Source: Auanema rhodensis
Taxonomy: Eukaryota > Nematoda > Chromadorea > Rhabditida > Rhabditidae
NCBI GenBank assembly: GCA_964057225.1
Contig: OZ059899.1
Location: 17,120,501 to 17,184,500, forward strand
Length of the DNA stretch: 64,000 nt
Direction: 5' to 3'
Position 1 is the stretch's first letter. The number at the start of each line of letters is the position of its first letter. Positions 10,180 to 23,517 of this stretch are shown piece by piece. The notes under the pieces are model-generated. The model was given only the letters and a program-made list of their open reading frames with translations. It made no database searches and was not told where the DNA came from. Made by a program: the position numbers and the translations under genes.

Positions 10180-12987
10180 AATACAAAAATTAGTTATGAT
10201 CGTTTGAAAAAAGACGCATTAGTGTATGTTGAGTTTCCATGTACACTCAACATTGCTTCCAAAAACATTTTTACAAAAATTTTTCCGAAAAATTTCAAAA
10301 TAATTTCGCAAAAAGTAGATGTTTTTAGATTCCTTTTTTCAAGGCAAAGACGATGGACAATGTTATTCAACGGAAAAATTAATTCTGCAGGGTGAAAATC
10401 GAGGATATAAGTGTGAACTTATATCAGTTGATATCTCGGTGCATTTTTAAGCTAGCGCAAATCTGATAACACAGATCGACGCAGCTTAAAAATCCGCATC
10501 GAATGCACTATACAACATTGAGAAACGCTTAATACAAAAATTAGTTATGATCGTTTGAAAAAAGACGCATTAGTGTATGTTGAGTTTCTATGTACACTCA
10601 ACATTGCTTCCAAAAACATTTTTACAAAAATTTTTCCGAAAAATTTCAAAATAATTTCGCAAAAAGTAGATGTTTTTAGATTCCTTTTTTCAAGGCAAAG
10701 ACGATGGACAATGTTATTCAACGGAAAAATTAATTCTGCAGGGTGAAAATCGAGGATATAAGTGTGAACTTATATCAGTTGATATCTCGGTGCATTTTTA
10801 AGCTAGCGCAAATCTGATAACACAGATCGACGCAGCTTAAAAATCCGCATCGAATGCACTGTACAACATTGAGAAACGCTTAATACAAAAATTAGTTATG
10901 ATCGTTTGAAAAAAGACGCATTAGTGTATGTTGAGTTTCCATGTACACTCAACATTGCTTCCAAAAACATTTTTACAAAAATTTTTCCGAAAAATTTCAA
11001 AATAATTTCGCAAAAAGTAGATGTTTTTAGATTCCTTTTTTCAAGGCAAAGACGATGGACAATGTTATTCAACGGAAAAATTAATTCTGCAGGGTGAAAA
11101 TCGAGGATATAAGTGTGAACTTATATCAGTTGATATCTCGGTGAATTTTTAAGCTAGCGCAAATCTGATAACACAGATCGACGCAGCTTAAAAATCCGCA
11201 TCGAATGCACTATACAACATTGAGAAACGCTTAATACAAAAATTAGTTATGATCGTTTGAAAAAAGACGCATTAGTGTATGTTGAGTTTCCATGTACACT
11301 CAACATTGCTTCCAAAAACATTTTTACAAAAATTTTTCCGAAAAATTTCAAAATAATTTCGCAAAAAGTAGATGTTTTTAGATTCCTTTTTTCAAGGCAA
11401 AGACGATGGACAATGTTATTCAACGGAAAAATTAATTCTGCAGGGTGAAAATCGAGGATATAAGTGTGAACTTATATCAGTTGATATCTCGGTGCATTTT
11501 TAAGCTAGCGCAAATCTGATAACACAGATCGACGCAGCTTAAAAATCCGCATCGAATGCACTGTACAACATTGAGAAACGCTTAATACAAAAATTAGTTA
11601 TGATCGTTTGAAAAAAGACGCATTAGTGTATGTTGAGTTTCCATGTACACTCAACATAGCTTCCAAAAACATTTTGACAAAAATTTTTCCGAAAAATTTC
11701 AAAATAATTTCGCAAAAAGTAGATGTTTTTAGATTCCTTTTTTCAAGGCAAAGACGATGGACAATGTTATTCAACGAAAAAATTAATTCTGCAGGGTGAA
11801 AATCGAGGATATAAGTGTGAACTTATATCAGTTGATATCTCGGTGCATTTTTAAGCTAGCGCAAATCTGATAACACAGATCGACGCAGCTTAAAAATCCG
11901 CATCGAATGCACTATACAACATTGAGAAACGCTTAATACAAAAATTAGTTATGATCGTTTGAAAAATGATGCATTAGTGTATGTTGAGTTTCCATGTACA
12001 CTCAACATTGCTTCCAAAAACATTTTTACAAAAATTTTTCCGAAAAATTTCAAAATAATTTCGCAAAAAGTAAATGTTTTTAGATTCCTTTTTTCAAGGC
12101 AAAGACGATGGACAATGTTATTCAACGAAAAAATTAATTCTCCAGGGTGAAAATCGAGGATGTAAGTGTGAGCTTATATCAGTTGATATCTCGGTGCATT
12201 TTTAAGCTAGCGCAAATCTGATAACACAGATCGACGCAGCTTAAAAATCCGCATCGAATGCACTATACAACATTGAGAAACGCTTAATACAAAAATTAGT
12301 TATGATCGTTTGAAAAAAGATGCATTAGTGTATGTTGAGTTTCCATGTACACTCAACATTGCTTCCAAAAACATTTTGACAAAAATTTTTTCGAAAAATT
12401 TCAAAATAATTTCGCAAAAAGTAAATGTTTTTAGATTCCTTTTTTTAAGGCAAAGACGATGGACAATGTTATTCAACGAAAAAATTAATTCTGCAGGGTG
12501 AAAATCGAGGATATAAGTGTGAACTTATATCAGTTGATATCTCGGTGCATTTTTAAGCTAGCGCAAATCTGATAACACAGATCGACGCAGCTTAAAAATT
12601 CGCATCGAATGCACTATACAACATTGAGAAACGCTTAATACAAAAATTAGTTATGATCGTTTGAAAAAAGACGCATTAGTGTATGTTGAGTTTCCATGTA
12701 CACTCAACATTGCTTCCAAAAACATTTTGACAAAAATTTTTCCGAAAAATTTCAAAATAATTTCGCAAAAAGTAAATGTTTTTAGATTCCTTTTTTTAAG
12801 GCAAAGACGATGGACAATGTTATTCAACGAAAAAATTAATTCTGCAGGGTGAAAATCGAGGATATAAGTGTGAACTTATATCAGTTGATATCTCGGTGCA
12901 TTTTTAAGCTAGCGCAAATCTGATAACACAGATCGACGCAGCTTAAAAATTCGCATCGAATGCACTATACAACATTGAGAAACGCTT
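10180..12987. repeat. GK-type class-A run followed by mosaic and PG monomers
   Basis: Four consecutive class-A copies have m194 G (10180-11583), the second with m59 T. The next (11584) carries m75 A with m93 G but m106 C, a mixed state. The monomer at 11935 is the first PG type, with m208 C, m228 G and m238 G. At 12637 another mixed monomer has m93 G and m106 C with m139 A and m161 T. These mixed copies are best read as products of conversion or unequal exchange between classes A and C. Confidence 0.82.
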
Positions 12988-15093
12988 AATACAAAAATTA
13001 GTTATGATCGTTTGAAAAAAGACGCATTAGTGTATGTTGAGTTTCCATGTACACTCAACATTGCTTCCAAAAACATTTTGACAAAAATTTTTCCGAAAAA
13101 TTTCAAAATAATTTCGCAAAAAGTAAATGTTTTTAGATTCCTTTTTTTAAGGCAAAGACGATGGACAATGTTATTCAACGAAAAAATTAATTCTGCAGGG
13201 TGAAAATCGAGGATATAAGTGTGAACTTATATCAGTTGATATCTCGGTGAATTTTTAAGCTAGCGCAAATCTGATAAAACAGATCGACACAGCTTAAAAA
13301 TCCGCATCGAATGCACTATACAACATTGAGAAACGCTTAATACAAAAATTAGTTATGATCGTTTGAAAAAAGACGCGTTAGTGTATGTTGAGTTTCCATG
13401 TACACTCAACATTGCTTCCAAAAACATTTTGACAAAAATTTTTTCGAAAAATTTCAGAATATTTTAGCAAAAAATAGTTGTTTTTAGATTCTTTTTTTCA
13501 AGGCAAAGACGATGGACAATGTTATTCAACGAAAAAATTAATTCTGCAGGGTGAAAATCGAGGATATAAGTGTGAACTTATATCAGTTGATATCTCGGTG
13601 CATTTTTAAGCTAGCGCAAATCTGATAACACAGATCGACGCAGCTTAAAAATCCGCATCGAATGCACTATACAACATTGAGAAACGCTTAATACAAAAAT
13701 TAGTTATGATCGTTTGAAAAATGATGCATTAGTGTATGTTGAGTTTCCATGTACACTCAACATTGCTTCCAAAAACATTTTTACAAAAATTTTTCCGAAA
13801 AATTTCAAAATAATTTCGCAAAAAGTAGATGTTTTTAGATTCCTTTTTTCAAGGCAAAGACGATGGACAATGTTATTCAACGAAAAAATTAATTCTGCAG
13901 GGTGAAAATCGAGGATATAAGTGTGAACTTATATCAGTTGATATCTCGGTGCATTTTTAAGCTAGCGCAAATCTGATAACACAGATCGACGCAGCTTAAA
14001 AATTCGCATCGAATGCACTATACAACATTGAGAAACGCTTAATACAAAAATTAGTTATGATCGTTTGAAAAAAGACGCATTAGTGTATGTTGAGTTTCCA
14101 TGTACACTCAACATTGCTTCCAAAAACATTTTGACAAAAATTTTTCCGAAAAATTTCAAAATAATTTCGCAAAAAGTAAATGTTTTTAGATTCCTTTTTT
14201 TAAGGCAAAGACGATGGACAATGTTATTCAACGAAAAAATTAATTCTGCAGGGTGAAAATCGAGGATATAAGTGTGAACTTATATCAGTTGATATCTCGG
14301 TGAATTTTTAAGCTAGCGCAAATCTGATAAAACAGATCGACACAGCTTAAAAATCCGCATCGAATGCACTATACAACATTGAGAAACGCTTAATACAAAA
14401 ATTAGTTATGATCGTTTGAAAAAAGACGCGTTAGTGTATGTTGAGTTTCCATGTACACTCAACATTGCTTCCAAAAACATTTTGACAAAAATTTTTTCGA
14501 AAAATTTCAGAATATTTTAGCAAAAAATAGTTGTTTTTAGATTCTTTTTTTCAAGGCAAAGACGATGGACAATGTTATTCAACGAAAAAATTAATTCTGC
14601 AGGGTGAAAATCGAGGATATAAGTGTGAACTTATATCAGTTGATATCTCGGTGCATTTTTAAGCTAGCGCAAATCTGATAACACAGATCGACGCAGCTTA
14701 AAAATCCGCATCGAATGCACTATACAACATTGAGAAACGCTTAATACAAAAATTAGTTATGATCGTTTGAAAAATGATGCATTAGTGTATGTTGAGTTTC
14801 CATGTACACTCAACATTGCTTCCAAAAACATTTTTACAAAAATTTTTCCGAAAAATTTCAAAATAATTTCGCAAAAAGTAGATGTTTTTAGATTCCTTTT
14901 TTCAAGGCAAAGACGATGGACAATGTTATTCAACGGAAAAATTAATTCTGCAGGGTGAAAATCGAGGATATAAGTGTGAACTTATATCAGTTGATATCTC
15001 GGTGCATTTTTAAGCTAGCGCAAATCTGATAACACAGATCGACGCAGCTTAAAAATCCGCATCGAATGCACTATACAACATTGAGAAACGCTT
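12988..15093. repeat. Three-monomer duplication (1053 bp x 2)
   Basis: The triplet at 12988-14040 recurs at 14041-15093. Each starts with a mosaic m93 G/m106 C copy whose right end has m263 A, m291 A and m302 A. It is followed by a class-B copy with m39 G (gacgcg) and m154 T, and then by a class-A copy with m33 T and m36 T. The third members differ at m194 and m315, so the duplication is not fresh or has since been partly converted. Confidence 0.8.
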
Positions 15094-18000
15094 AATACAA
15101 AAATTAGTTATGATCGTTTGAAAAATGATGCATTAGTGTATGTTGAGTTTCCATGTACACTCAACATTGCTTCCAAAAACATTTTTACAAAAATTTTTCC
15201 GAAAAATTTCAAAATAATTTCGCAAAAAGTAGATGTTTTTAGATTCCTTTTTTCAAGGCAAAGACGATGGACAATGTTATTCAACGAAAAAATTAATTCT
15301 GCAGGGTGAAAATCGAGGATATAAGTGTGAACTTATATCAGTTGATATCTCGGTGCATTTTTAAGCTAGCGCAAATCTGATAACACAGATCGACGCAGCT
15401 TAAAAATCCGCATCGAATGCACTATACAACATTGAGAAACGCTTAATACAAAAATTAGTTATGATCGTTTGAAAAATGATGCATTAGTGTATGTTGAGTT
15501 TCCATGTACACTCAACATTGCTTCCAAAAACATTTTTACAAAAATTTTTCCGAAAAATTTCAAAATAATTTCGCAAAAAGTAGATGTTTTTAGATTTCTT
15601 TTTTCAAGGCAAAGACGATGGACAATGTTATTCAACGAAAAAATTAATTCTCCAGGGTGAAAATCGAGGATGTAAGTGTGAGCTTATATCAGTTGATATC
15701 TCGGTGCATTTTTAAGCTAGCGCAAATCTGATAACACAGATCGACGCAGCTTACAAATCCGCATCGAATGCACTATACAACATTGAGAAACGCTTAATAC
15801 AAAAATTAGTTATGATCGTTTGAAAAAAGACGCATTAGTGTATGTTGAGTTTCCATGTACACTCAACATTGCTTCCAAAAACATTTTGACAAAAATTTTT
15901 TCGAAAAATTTCAAAATAATTTCGCAAAAAGTAAATGTTTTTAGATTCCTTTTTTTAAGGCAAAGACGATGGACAATGTTATTCAACGAAAAAATTAATT
16001 CTCCAGGGTGAAAATCGAGGATGTAAGTGTGAGCTTATATCAGTTGATATCTCGGTGCATTTTTAAGCTAGCGCAAATCTGATAACACAGATCGACGCAG
16101 CTTACAAATCCGCATCGAATGCACTATACAACATTGAGAAACGCTTAATACAAAAATTAGTTATGATCGTTTGAAAAAAGATGCATTAGTGTATGTTGAG
16201 TTTCCATGTACACTCAACATTGCTTCCAAAAACATTTTGACAAAAATTTTTTCGAAAAATTTCAAAATAATTTCGCAAAAAGTAAATGTTTTTAGATTCC
16301 TTTTTTTAAGGCAAAGACGATGGACAATGTTATTCAACGAAAAAATTAATTCTGCAGGGTGAAAATCGAGGATATAAGTGTGAACTTATATCAGTTGATA
16401 TCTCGGTGCATTTTTAAGCTAGCGCAAATCTGATAACACAGATCGACGCAGCTTAAAAATTCGCATCGAATGCACTATACAACATTGAGAAACGCTTAAT
16501 ACAAAAATTAGTTATGATCGTTTGAAAAATGATGCATTAGTGTATGTTGAGTTTCCATGTACACTCAACATTGCTTCCAAAAACATTTTTACAAAAATTT
16601 TTCCGAAAAATTTCAAAATAATTTCGCAAAAAGTAGATGTTTTTAGATTCCTTTTTTCAAGGCAAAGACGATGGACAATGTTATTCAACGAAAAAATTAA
16701 TTCTGCAGGGTGAAAATCGAGGATATAAGTGTGAACTTATATCAGTTGATATCTCGGTGCATTTTTAAGCTAGCGCAAATCTGATAACACAGATCGACGC
16801 AGCTTAAAAATTCGCATCGAATGCACTATACAACATTGAGAAACGCTTAATACAAAAATTAGTTATGATCGTTTGAAAAAAGACGCATTAGTGTATGTTG
16901 AGTTTCCATGTACACTCAACATTGCTTCCAAAAACATTTTTACAAAAATTTTTCCGAAAAATTTCAAAATAATTTCGCAAAAAGTAGATGTTTTTAGATT
17001 CCTTTTTTCAAGGCAAAGACGATGGACAATGTTATTCAACGGAAAAATTAATTCTGCAGGGTGAAAATCGAGGATATAAGTGTGAACTTATATCAGTTGA
17101 TATCTCGGTGCATTTTTAAGCTAGCGCAAATCTGATAACACAGATCGACGCAGCTTAAAAATCCGCATCGAATGCACTATACAACATTGAGAAACGCTTA
17201 ATACAAAAATTAGTTATGATCGTTTGAAAAAAGACGCATTAGTGTATGTTGAGTTTCTATGTACACTCAACATTGCTTCCAAAAACATTTTTACAAAAAT
17301 TTTTCCGAAAAATTTCAAAATAATTTCGCAAAAAGTAAATGTTTTTAGACTCCTTTTTTTAAGGCAAAGACGATGGACAATGTTATTCAACGAAAAAATT
17401 AATTCTGCAGGGTGAAAATCGAGGATATAAGTGTGAACTTATATCAGTTGATATCTCGGTGCATTTTTAAGCTAGCGCAAATCTGATAACACAGATCGAC
17501 GCAGCTTAAAAATTCGCATCGAATGCACTATACAACATTGAGAAACGCTTAATACAAAAATTAGTTATGATCGTTTGAAAAAAGACGCATTAGTGTATGT
17601 TGAGTTTCCATGTACACTCAACATTGCTTCCAAAAACATTTTTACAAAAATTTTTCCGAAAAATTTCAAAATAATTTCGCAAAAAGTAGATGTTTTTAGA
17701 TTCCTTTTTTCAAGGCAAAGACGATGGACAATGTTATTCAACGGAAAAATTAATTCTGCAGGGTGAAAATCGAGGATATAAGTGTGAACTTATATCAGTT
17801 GATATCTCGGTGCATTTTTAAGCTAGCGCAAATCTGATAACACAGATCGACGCAGCTTAAAAATCCGCATCGAATGCACTGTACAATATTGAGAAACGCT
17901 TAATACAAAAATTAGTTATGATCGTTTGAAAAAAGACGCATTAGTGTATGTTGAGTTTCCATGTACACTCAACATAGCTTCCAAAAACATTTTGACAAAA

Positions 18001-19656
18001 ATTTTTCCGAAAAATTTCAAAATAATTTCGCAAAAAGTAGATGTTTTTAGATTCCTTTTTTCAAGGCAAAGACGATGGACAATGTTATTCAACGGAAAAA
18101 TTAATTCTGCAGGGTGAAAATCGAGGATATAAGTGTGAACTTATATCAGTTGATATCTCGGTGCATTTTTAAGCTAGCGCAAATCTGATAACACAGATCG
18201 ACGCAGCTTAAAAATCCGCATCGAATGCACTATACAACATTGAGAAACGCTTAATACAAAAATTAGTTATGATCGTTTGAAAAATGATGCATTAGTGTAT
18301 GTTGAGTTTCCATGTACACTCAACATTGCTTCCAAAAACATTTTTACAAAAATTTTTCCGAAAAATTTCAAAATAATTTCGCAAAAAGTAGATGTTTTTA
18401 GATTCCTTTTTTCAAGGCAAAGACGATGGACAATGTTATTCAACGAAAAAATTAATTCTGCAGGGTGAAAATCGAGGATATAAGTGTGAACTTATATCAG
18501 TTGATATCTCGGTGCATTTTTAAGCTAGCGCAAATCTGATAACACAGATCGACGCAGCTTAAAAATCCGCATCGAATGCACTATACAACATTGAGAAACG
18601 CTTAATACAAAAATTAGTTATGATCGTTTGAAAAATGATGCATTAGTGTATGTTGAGTTTCCATGTACACTCAACATTGCTTCCAAAAACATTTTTACAA
18701 AAATTTTTCCGAAAAATTTCAAAATAATTTCGCAAAAAGTAGATGTTTTTAGATTCCTTTTTTCAAGGCAAAGACGATGGACAATGTTATTCAACGAAAA
18801 AATTAATTCTCCAGGGTGAAAATCGAGGATGTAAGTGTGAGCTTATATCAGTTGATATCTCGGTGCATTTTTAAGCTAGCGCAAATCTGATAACACAGAT
18901 CGACGCAGCTTAAAAATCCGCATCGAATGCACTATACAACATTGAGAAACGCTTAATACAAAAATTAGTTATGATCGTTTGAAAAAAGACGCATTAGTGT
19001 ATGTTGAGTTTCCATGTACACTCAACATTGCTTCCAAAAACATTTTGACAAAAATTTTTTCGAAAAATTTCAGAATATTTTAGCAAAAAATAGTTGTTTT
19101 TGGATTCCTTTTTTTAACGCAAAGACGATGGACAATGTTATTCAACGAAAAAATTAATTCTCCAGGGTGAAAATCGAGGATGTAAGTGTGAGCTTATATC
19201 AGTTGATATCTCGGTGAATTTTTAAGCTAGCGCAAATCTGATAACACAGATCGACGCAGCTTACAAATCCGCATCGAATGCACTATACAACCTTGAGAAA
19301 CGCTTAATACAAAAATTAGTTATGATCGTTTGAAAAATGATGCATTAGTGTATGTTAAGTTTCCATGTACACTCAACATTGCTTCCAAAAACATTTTTAC
19401 AAAAATTTTTCCGAAAAATTTCAAAATAATTTCGCAAAAAGTAGATGTTTTTAGATTCCTTTTTTCAAGGCAAAGACGATGGACAATGTTATTCAACGAA
19501 AAAATTAATTCTCCAGGGTGAAAATCGAGGATGTAAGTGTGAGCTTATATCAGTTGATATCTCGGTGCATTTTTAAGCTAGCGCAAATCTGATAACACAG
19601 ATCGACGCAGCTTACAAATCCGCATCGAATGCACTATACAACATTGAGAAACGCTT
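15094..19656. repeat. Mixed class-A, PG and class-C monomers
   Basis: Thirteen monomers. PG copies (m208 C, m228 G, m238 G) start at 15445, 15796, 18604, 18955 and 19306; four of them also have m310 C (cttacaaat), and one at 18955 is a PG right half on a class-B middle. The stretch 16849-18954 resembles 10180-12285 in order (GK, m59 T copy, GK with m331 G, m75 A copy, PG), suggesting an old duplication that has lost and gained monomers. No gene is seen. Confidence 0.8.
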
Positions 19657-22600
19657 AATACAAAAATTAGTTATGATCGTTTGAAAAAAGACGCATTAGT
19701 GTATGTTGAGTTTCCATGTACACTCAACATTGCTTCCAAAAACATTTTGACAAAAATTTTTTCGAAAAATTTCAGAATATTTTAGCAAAAAATAGTTGTT
19801 TCTAGATTCCTTTTTTTAACGCAAAGACGATGGACAATGTTATTCAACGAAAAAATTAATTCTGCAGGGTGAAAATCGAGGATATAAGTGTGAACTTATA
19901 TCAGTTGATATCTCGGTGAATTTTTAAGCTAGCGCAAATCTGATAACACAGATCGACGCAGCTTAAAAATCCGCATCGAATGCACTATACAACATTGAGA
20001 AACGCTTAATACAAAAATTAGTTATGATCGTTTGAAAAAAGACGCATTAGTGTATGTTGAGTTTCCATGTACACTCAACATTGCTTCCAAAAACATTTTG
20101 ACAAAAATTTTTTCGAAAAATTTCAAAATAATTTCGCAAAAAGTAGATGTTTTTAGATTCCTTTTTTCAAGGCAAAGACGATGGACAATGTTATTCAACG
20201 AAAAAATTAATTCTGCAGGGTGAAAATCGAGGATATAAGTGTGAACTTATATCAGTTGATATCTCGGTGCATTTTTAAGCTAGCGCAAATCTGATAACAC
20301 AGATCGACGCAGCTTAAAAATCCGCATCGAATGCACTATACAACATTGAGAAACGCTTAATACAAAAATTAGTTATGATCGTTTGAAAAAAGACGCATTA
20401 GTGTATGTTGAGTTTCCATGTACACTCAACATTGCTTCCAAAAACATTTTTACAAAAATTTTTCCGAAAAATTTCAAAATAATTTCGCAAAAAGTAGATG
20501 TTTTTAGATTCCTTTTTTCAAGGCAAAGACGATGGACAATGTTATTCAACGGAAAAATTAATTCTGCAGGGTGAAAATCGAGGATATAAGTGTGAACTTA
20601 TATCAGTTGATATCTCGGTGCATTTTTAAGCTAGCGCAAATCTGATAACACAGATCGACGCAGCTTAAAAATCCGCATCGAATGCACTATACAACATTGA
20701 GAAACGCTTAATACAAAAATTAGTTATGATCGTTTGAAAAATGATGCATTAGTGTATGTTGAGTTTCCATGTACACTCAACATTGCTTCCAAAAACATTT
20801 TTACAAAAATTTTTCCGAAAAATTTCGAAACAATTTCGCAAAAAGTAGATGTTTTTAGATTCCTTTTTTCAAGGCAAAGACGATGGACATTGTTATTCAA
20901 CGAAAAAATTAATTCTGCAGGGTGAAAATCGAGGATATAAGTGTGAACTTATATCAGTTGATATCTCGGTGAATTTTTAAGCTAGCGCAAATCTGATAAC
21001 ACAGATCGACGCAGCTTAAAAATCCGCATCGAATGCACTATACAACATTGAGAAACGCTTAATACAAAAATTAGTTATGATCGTTTGAAAAATGATGCAT
21101 TAGTGTATGTTGAGTTTCCATGTACACTCAACATTGCTTCCAAAAACATTTTTACAAAAATTTTTCCGAAAAATTTCAAAATAATTTCGCAAAAAGTAGA
21201 TGTTTTTAGATTCCTTTTTTCAAGGCAAAGACGATGGACAATGTTATTCAACGAAAAAATTAATTCTCCAGGGTGAAAATCGAGGATGTAAGTGTGAGCT
21301 TATATCAGTTGATATCTCGGTGCATTTTTAAGCTAGCGCAAATCTGATAACACAGATCGACGCAGCTTACAAATCCGCATCGAATGCACTATACAACATT
21401 GAGAAACGCTTAATACAAAAATTAATTATGATCGTTTGAAAAAAGACGCATTAGTGTATGTTGAGTTTCCATGTACACTCAACATTGCTTCCAAAAACAT
21501 TTTGACAAAAATTTTTTCGAAAAATTTCAGAATATTTTAGCAAAAAATAGTTGTTTTTAGATTCCTTTTTTTAACGCAAAGACGATGGACAATGTTATTC
21601 AACGAAAAAATTAATTCTGCAGGGTGAAAATCGAGGATATAAGTGTGAACTTATATCAGTTGATATCTCGGTGAATTTTTAAGCTAGCGCAAATCTGATA
21701 ACACAGATCGACGCAGCTTAAAAATCCGCATCGAATGCACTATACAACATTGAGAAACGCTTAATACAAAAATTAGTTATGATCGTTTGAAAAAAGACGC
21801 ATTAGTGTATGTTGAGTTTCCATGTACACTCAACATTGCTTCCAAAAACATTTTGACAAAAATTTTTTCGAAAAATTTCAAAATAATTTCGCAAAAAGTA
21901 GATGTTTTTAGATTCCTTTTTTCAAGGCAAAGACGATGGACAATGTTATTCAACGAAAAAATTAATTCTGCAGGGTGAAAATCGAGGATATAAGTGTGAA
22001 CTTATATCAGTTGATATCTCGGTGCATTTTTAAGCTAGCGCAAATCTGATAACACAGATCGACGCAGCTTAAAAATCCGCATCGAATGCACTATACAACA
22101 TTGAGAAACGCTTAATACAAAAATTAGTTATGATCGTTTGAAAAAAGACGCATTAGTGTATGTTGAGTTTCCATGTACACTCAACATTGCTTCCAAAAAC
22201 ATTTTTACAAAAATTTTTCCGAAAAATTTCAAAATAATTTCGCAAAAAGTAGATGTTTTTAGATTCCTTTTTTCAAGGCAAAGACGATGGACAATGTTAT
22301 TCAACGGAAAAATTAATTCTGCAGGGTGAAAATCGAGGATATAAGTGTGAACTTATATCAGTTGATATCTCGGTGCATTTTTAAGCTAGCGCAAATCTGA
22401 TAACACAGATCGACGCAGCTTAAAAATCCGCATCGAATGCACTATACAACATTGAGAAACGCTTAATACAAAAATTAGTTATGATCGTTTGAAAAATGAT
22501 GCATTAGTGTATGTTGAGTTTCCATGTACACTCAACATTGCTTCCAAAAACATTTTTACAAAAATTTTTCCGAAAAATTTCGAAACAATTTCGCAAAAAG

Positions 22601-23517
22601 TAGATGTTTTTAGATTCCTTTTTTCAAGGCAAAGACGATGGACATTGTTATTCAACGAAAAAATTAATTCTGCAGGGTGAAAATCGAGGATATAAGTGTG
22701 AACTTATATCAGTTGATATCTCGGTGAATTTTTAAGCTAGCGCAAATCTGATAACACAGATCGACGCAGCTTAAAAATCCGCATCGAATGCACTATACAA
22801 CATTGAGAAACGCTTAATACAAAAATTAGTTATGATCGTTTGAAAAAAGACGCATTAGTGTATGTTGAGTTTCCATGTACACTCAACATTGCTTCCAAAA
22901 ACATTTTTACAAAAATTTTTCCGAAAAATTTCAAAATAATTTCGCAAAAAGTAGATGTTTTTAGATTCCTTTTTTCAAGGCAAAGACGATGGACAATGTT
23001 ATTCAACGGAAAAATTAATTCTGCAGGGTGAAAATCGAGGATATAAGTGTGAACTTATATCAGTTGATATCTCGGTGCATTTTTAAGCTAGCGCAAATCT
23101 GATAACACAGATCGACGCAGCTTAAAAATCCGCATCGAATGCACTATACAACATTGAGAAACGCTTAATACAAAAATTAGTTATGATCGTTTGAAAAATG
23201 ATGCATTAGTGTATGTTGAGTTTCCATGTACACTCAACATTGCTTCCAAAAACATTTTTACAAAAATTTTTCCGAAAAATTTCGAAACAATTTCGCAAAA
23301 AGTAGATGTTTTTAGATTCCTTTTTTCAAGGCAAAGACGATGGACATTGTTATTCAACGAAAAAATTAATTCTGCAGGGTGAAAATCGAGGATATAAGTG
23401 TGAACTTATATCAGTTGATATCTCGGTGAATTTTTAAGCTAGCGCAAATCTGATAACACAGATCGACGCAGCTTAAAAATCCGCATCGAATGCACTATAC
23501 AACATTGAGAAACGCTT
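19657..23517. repeat. Five-monomer unit plus tandem dimers
   Basis: The five-monomer order at 19657-21411 is class B with m164 C, then C/A hybrid, GK class A, FE type (m118 G, m122 C, m181 T) and PG. It restarts at 21412 and runs for four members. The last two, GK and FE, then repeat as a 702-bp dimer at 22114-22815 and 22816-23517. The second class-B member has a private m14 A (attaatt). Confidence 0.87.
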
